Source: Akkermansia muciniphila (GTDB taxonomy: Bacteria > Verrucomicrobiota > Verrucomicrobiia > Verrucomicrobiales > Akkermansiaceae). From it: 5,279 nucleotides of DNA. The stretch covers positions 1-5,279 of the forward strand of contig CAMBTF010000153.1 in NCBI GenBank assembly GCA_945870545.1, read 5' to 3'. Every line of letters starts with the position of its first letter. Position 1 is the stretch's first letter. The notes under the pieces were generated by a model. The model ran no database searches, was not told the origin of the DNA, and saw only the letters and a list, made by a program, of their open reading frames with translations. This document shows, in pieces, positions 1 to 5,279 of this stretch. The position numbers were made by a program, and so were the translations under genes.

Positions 1-938
1 CCTGCCAGCGCCGGGAGCGTGCCGCCGCCGCATAGGATGGGCGCATGGTAAATGACCGCCTCGTCCACCAGCCCGGCGGCAAACATCGCGGCGGAGAGTT
101 TCCCGCCCGCCTCCAGCATGACGGAAAGCACGCCGCGCTCCCTCGCCAGCTCGCGCAGCGTTGCCTCCAGCCCGCCGCAGCGGATCAGCGTCCTGTTCTT
201 CCACTCATCGGTGAAAAGCGGTGCCTCGTCCGGCATGGATTCCGGCCTGTCCGTCAGCACGACGCGCCAAGGCTGGTCGCGCCCCTCGAGCAGCTCCGGC
301 ACGCGGATTGTCACGGACGGTTTGTCGCGGCGCACTGTCTCGCCGCTGGTCAGGATCGCATCCACCTCCGCCCGCAGCCGCTGCACCTCCGCCCGTGATT
401 CCGCGCCGCTCAACCACTGCCCCTCGCCCTCCGGCCTTGTGATGCGTCCGTCCAGCGACATCGCGCATTTCCAGATCACCCACGGCAAACCTGTCCGCTG
501 CACCTTCGCGAAGGGGCGGAGGATCTCCCCGCACTCCTTTTCCAAAACCCGCGCCCGCACCGTGATCCCTGCCTTTTTTAAAATGTTATCCGCCGCCCCC
601 GCATGCGACGGGTTCGGATCCGCGCAGCCATAGACCACCCTTGAAACGCCCGCCTGCCACAGCCCGCCCGTGCATGCCGGGGTCTTGCCCGCCGTCGAGC
701 AAGGCTCCAGCGTCACATAAACCGTAGCCCCCGCGAGGCAGCCTTTCCCGTGCGCCAACTCCGCCGCCACCATCGCTTCCACCTCGGCATGTGGCAGCCC
801 CGCCCGCCGGTGCCAGCCCGCGCCGAGAAATTCCCCATCCTTCACCACCACCGCCCCTACCGGCGGGTTCGGCGCCGTCCGCCCCACGCCTTTCCGCGCC
901 TCCACCAGCGCCAAGGCCATCCAGTCCTCATCCGTCAT
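1..938 (-). CDS. ribD: Bifunctional riboflavin biosynthesis protein RibD (deaminase/reductase), 3' end cut off by window edge
   Basis: RibD performs two cytosolic steps of riboflavin synthesis: deamination of the diaminohydroxyphosphoribosylaminopyrimidine formed from GTP, then NADPH-dependent reduction of the ribosyl side chain. The 312 visible codons show both domains in order. The zinc deaminase domain (about residues 4-145) has HAE at 50-52 (zinc ligand H50, proton-shuttle E52) and PCSTAGKTPAC at 79-89 (zinc ligands C80 and C89). The reductase domain starts near 153 with WKCAMSLDGRIT, followed by QWLSG, the DAILTSGETVRRDKPSVTIR stretch and LEAGGKL near 274-280. The frame is still open at base 1, just after GGGTLPALA, so roughly 50 residues are missing compared with family members of about 360. 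I chose ATG at 938 because MTDEDWMALAL matches the usual RibD N-terminus. An in-frame ATG at 992 would add 18 residues, and neither start has a strong ribosome binding site. The gene lies 102 bp downstream of the DUF1080 gene on the same strand. Confidence 0.95.
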   Translation of the reverse strand, partial: MTDEDWMALALVEARKGVGRTAPNPPVGAVVVKDGEFLGAGWHRRAGLPHAEVEAMVAAELAHGKGCLAGATVYVTLEPCSTAGKTPACTGGLWQAGVSRVVYGCADPNPSHAGAADNILKKAGITVRARVLEKECGEILRPFAKVQRTGLPWVIWKCAMSLDGRITRPEGEGQWLSGAESRAEVQRLRAEVDAILTSGETVRRDKPSVTIRVPELLEGRDQPWRVVLTDRPESMPDEAPLFTDEWKNRTLIRCGGLEATLRELARERGVLSVMLEAGGKLSAAMFAAGLVDEAVIYHAPILCGGGTLPALA

Positions 939-1040
939 ACTCCGGAAAATGGCCGCGCGCTTCCCCCAAGTCCAGCGCGGTGTATGATGCATCTTGTTTT
1001 CCCGCCCGTTCGGTAAACATGTTCTCCGCCGCTCCGCGGG

Positions 1041-2303
1041 CTAATCGCGTTTCACCCAGATGTTGGCGAAGTCGATGGCCTGACCGTGGTGCTGGAGGCC
1101 GATCGGGCCTTCGGGGGGCATGCCGTCTAGGATGGCGTTTTCGATCAGGCTGTGGCCGTTCATGGTAACGCTGACCTGTTGGCCTTTGACGGTGATCATG
1201 GTGCGGTTCCATTGCCCGGCGGGGAAATCCGCCTTGTGCTTCGGGGTGCATGCCGCCTTCGTCTCAGGGCTTTGTTTCGGATCGGTGCGGTATCCGTAGA
1301 TTTCACCGGAGCCGCAGTTCCAGTTCCAGAGGTTGATCTGGCACTTGCTATCGCCGCGCAGAAAAATGCCGCTGTCGAGCTCTTCGATCTCGACGAGCTC
1401 CTTTTTCCCATCGGGACCGAGTTTCTCCGTGCCGTCGGGCAGAACGACCGGTTGCGCCTTTTTCTCGCCTACCTCCGCCCAGCGCCAGTCGAACAACATG
1501 GTGAAATCCCCGTAGTTCTCCTCGGTCCAGAGGTCGTTGGTTTCACCTTTTTTTCCCGTGTGCTTGAGGATGCCGTTGGAGGCATACCAATTATGTTCCC
1601 CCGTGGATTTGTATTTCCAACCGGTGAGATTATCCCCGTTAAAGATCTGCGTGTAGCCGGCCGCCTTGGCACCCTTTTCGTTGGCGAGGGGGGGGATTTC
1701 GTAGATGTTGATGTTGCGGAAGGTAACCTTGTCACCATGGCCTAGGAAGGCGATCTGGCCAGAGCGGCACTTCAGGCCCACATGATCCGGGTGCTTATCG
1801 GCAAGCTCAGCGAGGTTCGCATCAAGGATCGCCTTGCCATTGAGCGCTACCTTTACCATCGTGTCGAACACGATGACGCGTTGCTTGTTCCACTCCCCAG
1901 CGGGCTTGAGGCCCTCCCTTTTGGCGGGAAGTAGGTTGTAAAGCGAGCCGTGATACTGGAAGTCCTTGAGGTCTTTCCACTTGTCCGCAGCGTTATCGAG
2001 AATCTGGAGTTCCATCCCGGTGTAGGCGCCATCGCCATGGCCGGGATAATGGATGCCGAGGCCGTTGTTGGAGCCGGGCTCCAGCTTGAAATCGAAGTCC
2101 AGGACGTAGGCGGCGAATGTGGCATCGGTGACGAGGTTTTTGCCGTTCGGCGTGCAGACAATGCAGCCATCCTCGACGATGTATCCCTCACCCGTCCAGC
2201 CGGTGAGATCCTTGCCATTGAAAAGCGGGCGGAATTTTTCAATTTCCAGCGCGGGGGCGAGGGCGCTGAGAGCTAGGAGCAAAATGACGGCGTTACGTTT
2301 CAT
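1041..2303 (-). CDS. Secreted protein with two tandem DUF1080 (3-keto-disaccharide hydrolase) domains
   Basis: 420 residues. The N-terminus MKRNAVILLLALSALAPA is a short signal peptide with likely cleavage after A16 or A18, so the mature protein should be exported. Two copies of the DUF1080 / 3-keto-disaccharide hydrolase fold (PF06439) follow. Copy 1 (about 25-202) opens with LFNGKDLTGW at 27-36, carries GMELQILDN at 96-104 and ends in FRNINIYEI. Copy 2 (about 217-418) opens with IFNGDNLTGW at 220-229, carries DSGIFLRGDSKCQINLW at 310-326 and ends in FANIWV. The fold is a concanavalin-like jelly roll. Members act on, or are predicted to act on, 3-keto sugars made by Gfo/Idh/MocA dehydrogenases; the substrate here cannot be read from the sequence. 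What looks like the tail of such a dehydrogenase ends 8 bp before this ATG. No clear Shine-Dalgarno is visible (CCACCCCG precedes ATG). Sampled G+C is lower than in the flanking genes. Domain assignment is secure; enzymatic activity is inferred. Confidence 0.9.
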   Translation of the reverse strand: MKRNAVILLLALSALAPALEIEKFRPLFNGKDLTGWTGEGYIVEDGCIVCTPNGKNLVTDATFAAYVLDFDFKLEPGSNNGLGIHYPGHGDGAYTGMELQILDNAADKWKDLKDFQYHGSLYNLLPAKREGLKPAGEWNKQRVIVFDTMVKVALNGKAILDANLAELADKHPDHVGLKCRSGQIAFLGHGDKVTFRNINIYEIPPLANEKGAKAAGYTQIFNGDNLTGWKYKSTGEHNWYASNGILKHTGKKGETNDLWTEENYGDFTMLFDWRWAEVGEKKAQPVVLPDGTEKLGPDGKKELVEIEELDSGIFLRGDSKCQINLWNWNCGSGEIYGYRTDPKQSPETKAACTPKHKADFPAGQWNRTMITVKGQQVSVTMNGHSLIENAILDGMPPEGPIGLQHHGQAIDFANIWVKRD

Positions 2304-2311
2304 CGGGGTGG

Positions 2312-2391
2312 TCAGAGTTCTACGGTTTTTCCAGTGCGGAAACTTTCATCCGCCGCCTCGACGGTGCGCGTGGAGGTGATGGCGTCCTCCA
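2312..2391 (-). pseudogene. C-terminal remnant of a Gfo/Idh/MocA-type oxidoreductase
   Basis: Read on the minus strand, 2391-2312 gives MEDAITSTRTVEAADESF and then RTGKTVEL before a TGA stop at 2314-2312. This resembles the usual C-terminal helix and strand of Gfo/Idh/MocA NAD(P)-dependent sugar dehydrogenases, which end with an A..S.R.VEA...S...G..VEL pattern. The frame is closed by another TGA only six codons upstream of this methionine, so no full gene is present. The stop lies 8 bp before the DUF1080 start codon, the spacing expected of an operon partner, and this dehydrogenase/DUF1080 pairing is common in Verrucomicrobiota and Planctomycetota. I infer that the dehydrogenase was deleted or eroded and only its tail, which sits at the translation start of the next gene, survives. 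With only 26 residues, chance similarity is not excluded. Confidence 0.5.
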
Positions 2392-2543
2392 TGTGACTGC
2401 AGGAACATCATCACGGCCAGTCCAAATGGATTCCCCGGATGGGTCAATTTGATTCGCGGTGGCTGTAGGCGATGGAGCGTTAGTGAAAAAAATTGATCTT
2501 CAAGGTGGCTTAGACCGTTTTCAGTAATGACAATGAGAGTCCG

Positions 2544-2575
2544 TGGGTTGAAAGCCGCGAACTTTGCGGAACCCA
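2544..2575. repeat. Two-part stem-loop with TGGGTT/AACCCA arms
   Basis: TGGGTT (2544-2549) pairs with AACCCA (2570-2575). Inside it, CCGC (2555-2558) pairs with GCGG (2566-2569), closing a 7-base loop, with a five-base bulge on one side. The AACCCAAC arm can also pair with GTTGGGTT further on (2674-2681), so two alternative folds are possible. Role unknown; there is no T-run. Confidence 0.4.
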
Positions 2576-2682
2576 ACATCCGGCGTCGCGGAGCGACGCC
2601 CGTTCAGACATTTCCACACGCACCGCACCTCAACGCCTCACGGGCTGGAGACGCACAATGAGTTGATTCAAAGGTTGGGTTC
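2569..2682. repeat. 9-bp inverted repeat bracketing the hairpin after the VWA gene
   Basis: GAACCCAAC (2569-2577) and GTTGGGTTC (2674-2682) are exact reverse complements, 96 bp apart, and enclose the GC-rich hairpin at 2582-2600. The right arm ends one base before the VWA stop codon. The arrangement could be a long-range RNA stem in the 3' untranslated region or the ends of a very small palindromic element. Nine bases alone are weak evidence, and I saw no target-site duplication. Confidence 0.35.
2582..2600. repeat. Perfect GC-rich hairpin downstream of the VWA gene
   Basis: GGCGTCGC (2582-2589), loop GGA, GCGACGCC (2593-2600): a perfect 8-bp stem. It lies 84 bp past the stop codon of the VWA gene in the direction of transcription. 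It could slow or end transcription or protect the 3' end of the message, but no T-run follows it on the minus strand, so it is not a canonical Rho-independent terminator. Its palindromic, GC-rich form also fits a dispersed repeat unit. Confidence 0.55.
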
Positions 2683-2683
2683 T

Positions 2684-4891
2684 TCAGAACGCGCCGTTGA
2701 GTTTCCGGCCGACCCAGAAGGCTCCTAACAGGATGACGAGCAGCACGAGGGTGGCCCAGTGGGACCAGAGGGGGATGCGGTTTTCAAGGGGGCGTGGCTC
2801 GGGGAGGGCGTTGATCTCGCCGATGAGTTCCGCGAGTTGCTCGGGGAGGATGCTGCGGGCGCGGGAGACCTTGGCGATTTCCTCCAGGACATCCGGGCGT
2901 GCGGGCTGGCCGGTTTTCTCAATGTCCACGCCCTGGGCGAGGATGGTGGTTTCCGTAGGCAGCTCCGAGGCTCCGAAAACCGTGGCTCGGAGTTTCCATG
3001 CCCCCGGCAGATCGACCTTGAAACGCCCGGCGTAGGAACCCCACTCGGATTCGTTTTTCTGGAGCTCGATGCGCTGCGTTTTGCCGTCCGGCGAGGTGAT
3101 GTCCACGGAGACCGCGCCTTCCTTGAGCGGCGCGCCGTTCACGTCGAAGGCGTTGGCGTTGAGGGTGACGGATGCGCCGGGTTCGGGGCGCTCCGGGGTG
3201 TAGAAAAGGCGCACGCGCTTGCCGGCGGCCATGTTGCGCTGGTACGACATCCAGCGCGCGACCTGGCCCCAGAAGCGGTAGTGATACAGGTCTTCCACGC
3301 CGCGCCGCCAGCGCCATGCGGAGTCGATGCCCATGAAGAGGACTTTCCCGCTGCCCGCCGCCTTGGTGACCATCAGCGGCACGGGGCCATAGGGGCCGCG
3401 GCGGTTTGCGTGGGTGGCCAGGACTTCGGTGCCACCCTTCGCGCGGACGACCGGAGCGTGCCAGAAAAAGCCCGGCAAGCGCCGCCAGATCTCGGGATTT
3501 TCCTCCTCGGAATCGCCCAGCATCGTGAGCAGCGAGGCGCGGCCTTCGGTGGTGAGGTTGAGCGGGGTGGCGAGGGTTTCCGGCAAGCCCTGCTTGTTCT
3601 TGTCATCGAGGATGACCGGGATGAGATCGGAAAGCTCGGTGTCGAGGAGCGTGAACTGGTTGCCCTGGCGGCCGGGCAGGAACACCACACCGGACGCCTG
3701 GTTTTCCACGAGGCCGCGGATCAGCGCACACTGTTCCTTGGTGAGTTGGTTTTTTCCTACGCCGACATCGCCGAGCACGACGACATCGAATTTCGAGAGC
3801 TCCTCTAGGGTTTCGGGAAATTTCTCGATGTAATCCGTGCCGCTGCCGGGGCCGAGCTCGGGGCGAAGCAGGAGGCAGGAAAGCTCGACGCCGGGATCGC
3901 GCTGGAGGGCGTTGCGCAGGAAGCGGAACTCCCAGCGCGGCAAGGTCTCGACGATGAGCACGCGGATGCGCTCGGGGCGGCCGGAGATGGTGAAGGCGCG
4001 GGAGTTGTTCGCGGAGACCAGCTCACCGTCCTCGACCGGGACGGAGAGGGTGAGGGTGGAGGAGCCTTCTTTTTCCAAGCGCCAGAGGATGGAATCGTAG
4101 GTCTCGGCATTCGGCGCGAGGACGATGTTTTTCGTGCGCTCGCGGCCGGACTCGTCGCGGAGGCGGACGATGGTGCGCACCTGCCGGTCCAGCGAGGAGC
4201 GGATGGTGAAAGGGATCTGCACGTTCTCGCCGACGATGCCGTAGGTCGGCGCGGTGACGGTGAGCAGATCGAGATCCGGCAGGCGCGTCTCGCTGCCGAC
4301 GGGGATGGTGAAAATCGGCACGCCGCGCAGGCGGTATTTCTGTGCCGCACCGACGGGCGGCTGGCCGAGGTTGTAATCGCCGTCGCTGAGCAGGACGACG
4401 GCGCGCAGGTTGTTTTCCTCACCGAGAAGGCTTTCGAGCGGCTCGCTGAGGTCGGTGCCGTTGAGGCCGCTCTCGCCGGGGGTGGCGAAGGGCCTGGTGA
4501 TCAGATCGTTCGCGCCGCCGGAGCGCAACGGAGTCCAGAGATCGGAGGCCAGGGCTTTCTCGACCCACTCCGCACGGGCGACGATGGATTCTGCTTTCCC
4601 CTCACCGGCCAGCGCGGCGGGCAGGCGGGCATCGAGGGTTTTCATGGAACCCGAATCGTCCCAAAGGATAGCGATCTGCGGTTTCGTGGTGGGGTTGATG
4701 ATCGTGCGCCACTCCGGCTGCCAGAGCAGCATGACGACGATGGCGGCGATGAAAAACCTCAGGATTTCCAAGGCGGCGGTGCGGCGCGGGTGCGGGCTGC
4801 GCTTCCAGGAAACGATGCAAAGCCAAGCGACCCCAAGCAAAGCGGCGATGCCAAGCCATAAGGTAAGGGGGGTGGGATTGAGGTGGAGCAA
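2684..4891 (-). CDS. Membrane-anchored VWA protein with glutamine-amidotransferase-like domain
   Basis: About 735 residues from a TTG start at 4891. Two membrane segments (about 10-28 and 41-57) are followed by a von Willebrand A domain (about 71-210) with an intact MIDAS: DDSGS at 78-82, T146 as candidate threonine and LLSDGD at 167-172. A beta-sandwich stretch (about 211-303) leads into a class I glutamine-amidotransferase-like fold (about 308-550, from IRVLIVETLPRWEFRFLRNAL). There, VVFLPGRQGNQF at 402-413 occupies the region where true amidotransferases carry the nucleophilic cysteine, so enzymatic activity is unlikely. Another beta-rich region (555-655) and a C-terminal membrane segment (710-727) end the protein. 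Similar proteins occur beside MoxR ATPases and DUF58 proteins, but none is visible here, so the cellular role is unknown. The frame stays open up to 5206, but residues before TTG 4891 would be Arg/Pro-rich and encoded by the inverted repeat and the aminotransferase gene. I find no in-frame ATG or GTG near the first membrane helix. Confidence 0.85.
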   Translation of the reverse strand: MLHLNPTPLTLWLGIAALLGVAWLCIVSWKRSPHPRRTAALEILRFFIAAIVVMLLWQPEWRTIINPTTKPQIAILWDDSGSMKTLDARLPAALAGEGKAESIVARAEWVEKALASDLWTPLRSGGANDLITRPFATPGESGLNGTDLSEPLESLLGEENNLRAVVLLSDGDYNLGQPPVGAAQKYRLRGVPIFTIPVGSETRLPDLDLLTVTAPTYGIVGENVQIPFTIRSSLDRQVRTIVRLRDESGRERTKNIVLAPNAETYDSILWRLEKEGSSTLTLSVPVEDGELVSANNSRAFTISGRPERIRVLIVETLPRWEFRFLRNALQRDPGVELSCLLLRPELGPGSGTDYIEKFPETLEELSKFDVVVLGDVGVGKNQLTKEQCALIRGLVENQASGVVFLPGRQGNQFTLLDTELSDLIPVILDDKNKQGLPETLATPLNLTTEGRASLLTMLGDSEEENPEIWRRLPGFFWHAPVVRAKGGTEVLATHANRRGPYGPVPLMVTKAAGSGKVLFMGIDSAWRWRRGVEDLYHYRFWGQVARWMSYQRNMAAGKRVRLFYTPERPEPGASVTLNANAFDVNGAPLKEGAVSVDITSPDGKTQRIELQKNESEWGSYAGRFKVDLPGAWKLRATVFGASELPTETTILAQGVDIEKTGQPARPDVLEEIAKVSRARSILPEQLAELIGEINALPEPRPLENRIPLWSHWATLVLLVILLGAFWVGRKLNGAF

Positions 4892-4965
4892 GGGCGTTGG
4901 CGGAAAGGTGTGCGCATTCCTTAGCCGATGCGCGCGGCGAGGGCAAGGGGCGATGATGGGTCTTC

Positions 4966-5125
4966 GGGGAGCACACGCGCCCCCGCGTGTTGCGGAGTGC
5001 GCCCTCGCTCTCCGTCGGCCGGAAAGATTATTCGCGCCGAATAGCCGAATCAACGCCCGCCCTATCTCAAGCCAAGTTTCCGGCGGGGGCGCCGGAAACA
5101 ACACGCGAGGGCGTGTGTGCTCCCC
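4966..5125. repeat. 160-bp imperfect inverted-repeat element with nested hairpins
   Basis: The 27-base arms 4966-4992 and 5099-5125 are reverse complements at 25 of 27 positions, both ending outward in GGGGAGCACAC. Within and between them lie five further hairpins: 4973-4990 (ACACGCG/CGCGTGT, 7 bp, loop of four C), 4993-5014 (8 of 9 pairs, loop CCCT), 5029-5043 (TATTCG/CGAATA, loop CGC), 5076-5099 (GTTTCCGGCG/CGCCGGAAAC, 10 bp, loop GGGG) and 5101-5116 (ACACGC/GCGTGT, loop GAGG). Similarity stops abruptly outside both arms. This looks like a dispersed, non-coding palindromic element of the REP/MITE kind; its copy number cannot be judged from one window. It sits between two co-directional genes and covers the 3' end of the upstream one. 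Confidence 0.75.
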
Positions 5126-5279
5126 CCAATCGCCCGCGCAGTTTCCTGACGGCGAAATCGATTTCCTCCCTGGAAACGCAGAACGGCGGAGTGAGCGCCA
5201 CGACATCGCCGTGCGGGCCGTCGGGGAGAGCGAGGATGCCGTCCTGCAGCAAGCCTTTGACGGCCTGAAGCGCGCGTTC
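5067..5279 (-). CDS. C-terminal fragment of a class III PLP-dependent aminotransferase
   Basis: Seventy codons and a TGA stop (5069-5067) enter from the right edge; the start and the PLP-binding lysine lie outside the window. The text VKGLLQDGILALPDGPHGDV, then LTPPFCVSREEIDFAVRKLRG, is the characteristic end of class III aminotransferases (the acetylornithine / 4-aminobutyrate aminotransferase type): a helix, an L.P.GPHG turn, the LTPP strand and a final EEIDFAV helix. Which substrate it uses cannot be told from this piece. Family members normally end soon after that helix. Here residues 52-70 of the fragment (GGAHTPSRVVSGAPAGNLA) continue into the inverted-repeat element, so the tail is probably an accidental extension. 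The next gene downstream starts 175 bp later on the same strand. Confidence 0.85.
   Translation of the reverse strand, partial: ERALQAVKGLLQDGILALPDGPHGDVVALTPPFCVSREEIDFAVRKLRGRLGGAHTPSRVVSGAPAGNLA

Larger units (their letters stand above)
2392..2683. other. Intergenic stretch with no supportable gene
   Basis: Together with the remnant at 2312-2391 this makes 380 bp between the VWA gene and the DUF1080 gene. I see no credible protein here: a 77-residue minus-strand frame (2579-2346) has a low-complexity, His/Gly/Arg-rich end and no family resemblance. The part from 2480 to 2530 is relatively AT-rich and could hold the promoter of the DUF1080 gene, but no convincing -35/-10 pair stands out. 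The part from 2544 to 2682 contains hairpins and repeated TTGGGTT/AACCCAA words, listed separately. Confidence 0.6.

Noticed and set aside
52..633. A 193-codon plus-strand open frame
   Set aside because: It is antisense to ribD, whose frame on the other strand shows all deaminase and reductase motifs; the plus-strand text is Ser/Pro/Ala-rich with no domain.
1028..1040. A hairpin (CCGC/GCGG) after the DUF1080 stop codon as a terminator before ribD
   Set aside because: Only four base pairs and no T-run; read-through from the DUF1080 gene into ribD remains possible.
2486..2503. A short hairpin (TTGA/TCAA) followed by seven T on the minus strand as a Rho-independent terminator
   Set aside because: The stem has only four pairs, mostly A-T, which is too weak to act as a terminator.
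2346..2579. A 77-codon minus-strand frame before the DUF1080 gene
   Set aside because: It overlaps the more convincing dehydrogenase remnant in another frame, ends in a His/Gly/Arg-rich low-complexity stretch and matches no family I know.
2759..3808. A 349-codon open frame on the plus strand
   Set aside because: It is antisense to the VWA gene, has no recognisable domain and is the kind of open frame that high G+C produces opposite a real gene.
4900..4945. A promoter for the VWA gene (TTGCCC, 17-base spacer, TAAGGA)
   Set aside because: The -10 candidate matches the consensus at only about two positions; such pairs occur by chance.
5076..5099. The 10-bp GC stem as terminator of the aminotransferase gene
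   Set aside because: It lies mostly before the stop codon, inside the coding sequence, and no T-run follows it in the direction of transcription. It is better explained as part of the repeat element.
4892..5206. A 105-residue N-terminal extension of the VWA protein reaching up to an ATG at 5206
   Set aside because: It would overlap the aminotransferase coding region and run through the inverted-repeat element. Its text is Arg/Pro/Ala-rich and low in complexity, and it would put a long charged stretch before the first membrane helix.

Overview
The window most likely comes from a member of the Verrucomicrobiota. This is an inference from the gene types (a tandem DUF1080 secreted protein next to traces of a Gfo/Idh/MocA dehydrogenase, and a membrane VWA/amidotransferase-like protein), the high G+C and the GC-rich palindromic intergenic elements. 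There is no rRNA or marker gene to prove it. All protein genes that can be supported lie on the minus strand, so transcription runs from high to low coordinates.

Right to left: (1) the C-terminal 70 codons of a class III (PLP-dependent) aminotransferase enter from the right edge and stop at 5067. (2) A 160-bp imperfect inverted-repeat element (4966-5125) with nested hairpins covers the end of that gene and the gap after it, so the last 19 residues of the aminotransferase are encoded by repeat DNA. (3) A membrane protein of about 735 residues (4891-2684) has two N-terminal membrane segments, a VWA domain with an intact DxSxS motif, a class I glutamine-amidotransferase-like fold without an evident catalytic cysteine, and a C-terminal membrane segment. 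(4) A 380-bp interval (2683-2304) without an intact gene holds several hairpins and, at its downstream end, what looks like the last ~26 codons of a Gfo/Idh/MocA-type oxidoreductase. (5) A secreted 420-residue protein with two tandem DUF1080 / 3-keto-disaccharide hydrolase domains (2303-1041) follows. (6) ribD, the bifunctional riboflavin deaminase/reductase (from 938), runs off the left edge about 50 residues short of the usual family length.

The genes do not form one obvious pathway. Riboflavin synthesis and the aminotransferase are housekeeping. The DUF1080 protein and the oxidoreductase remnant belong to the 3-keto-glycoside style of carbohydrate breakdown. The VWA protein resembles those in MoxR/DUF58-type membrane clusters, but none of those partners is in view. 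The DUF1080 gene and the interval before it are visibly poorer in G+C than the genes on either side, which fits a separately acquired and partly eroded carbohydrate module.

I did not find a clearly new biological system. The points most worth a second look are the inverted-repeat element that extends a protein, and the eroded dehydrogenase next to the intact DUF1080 gene.
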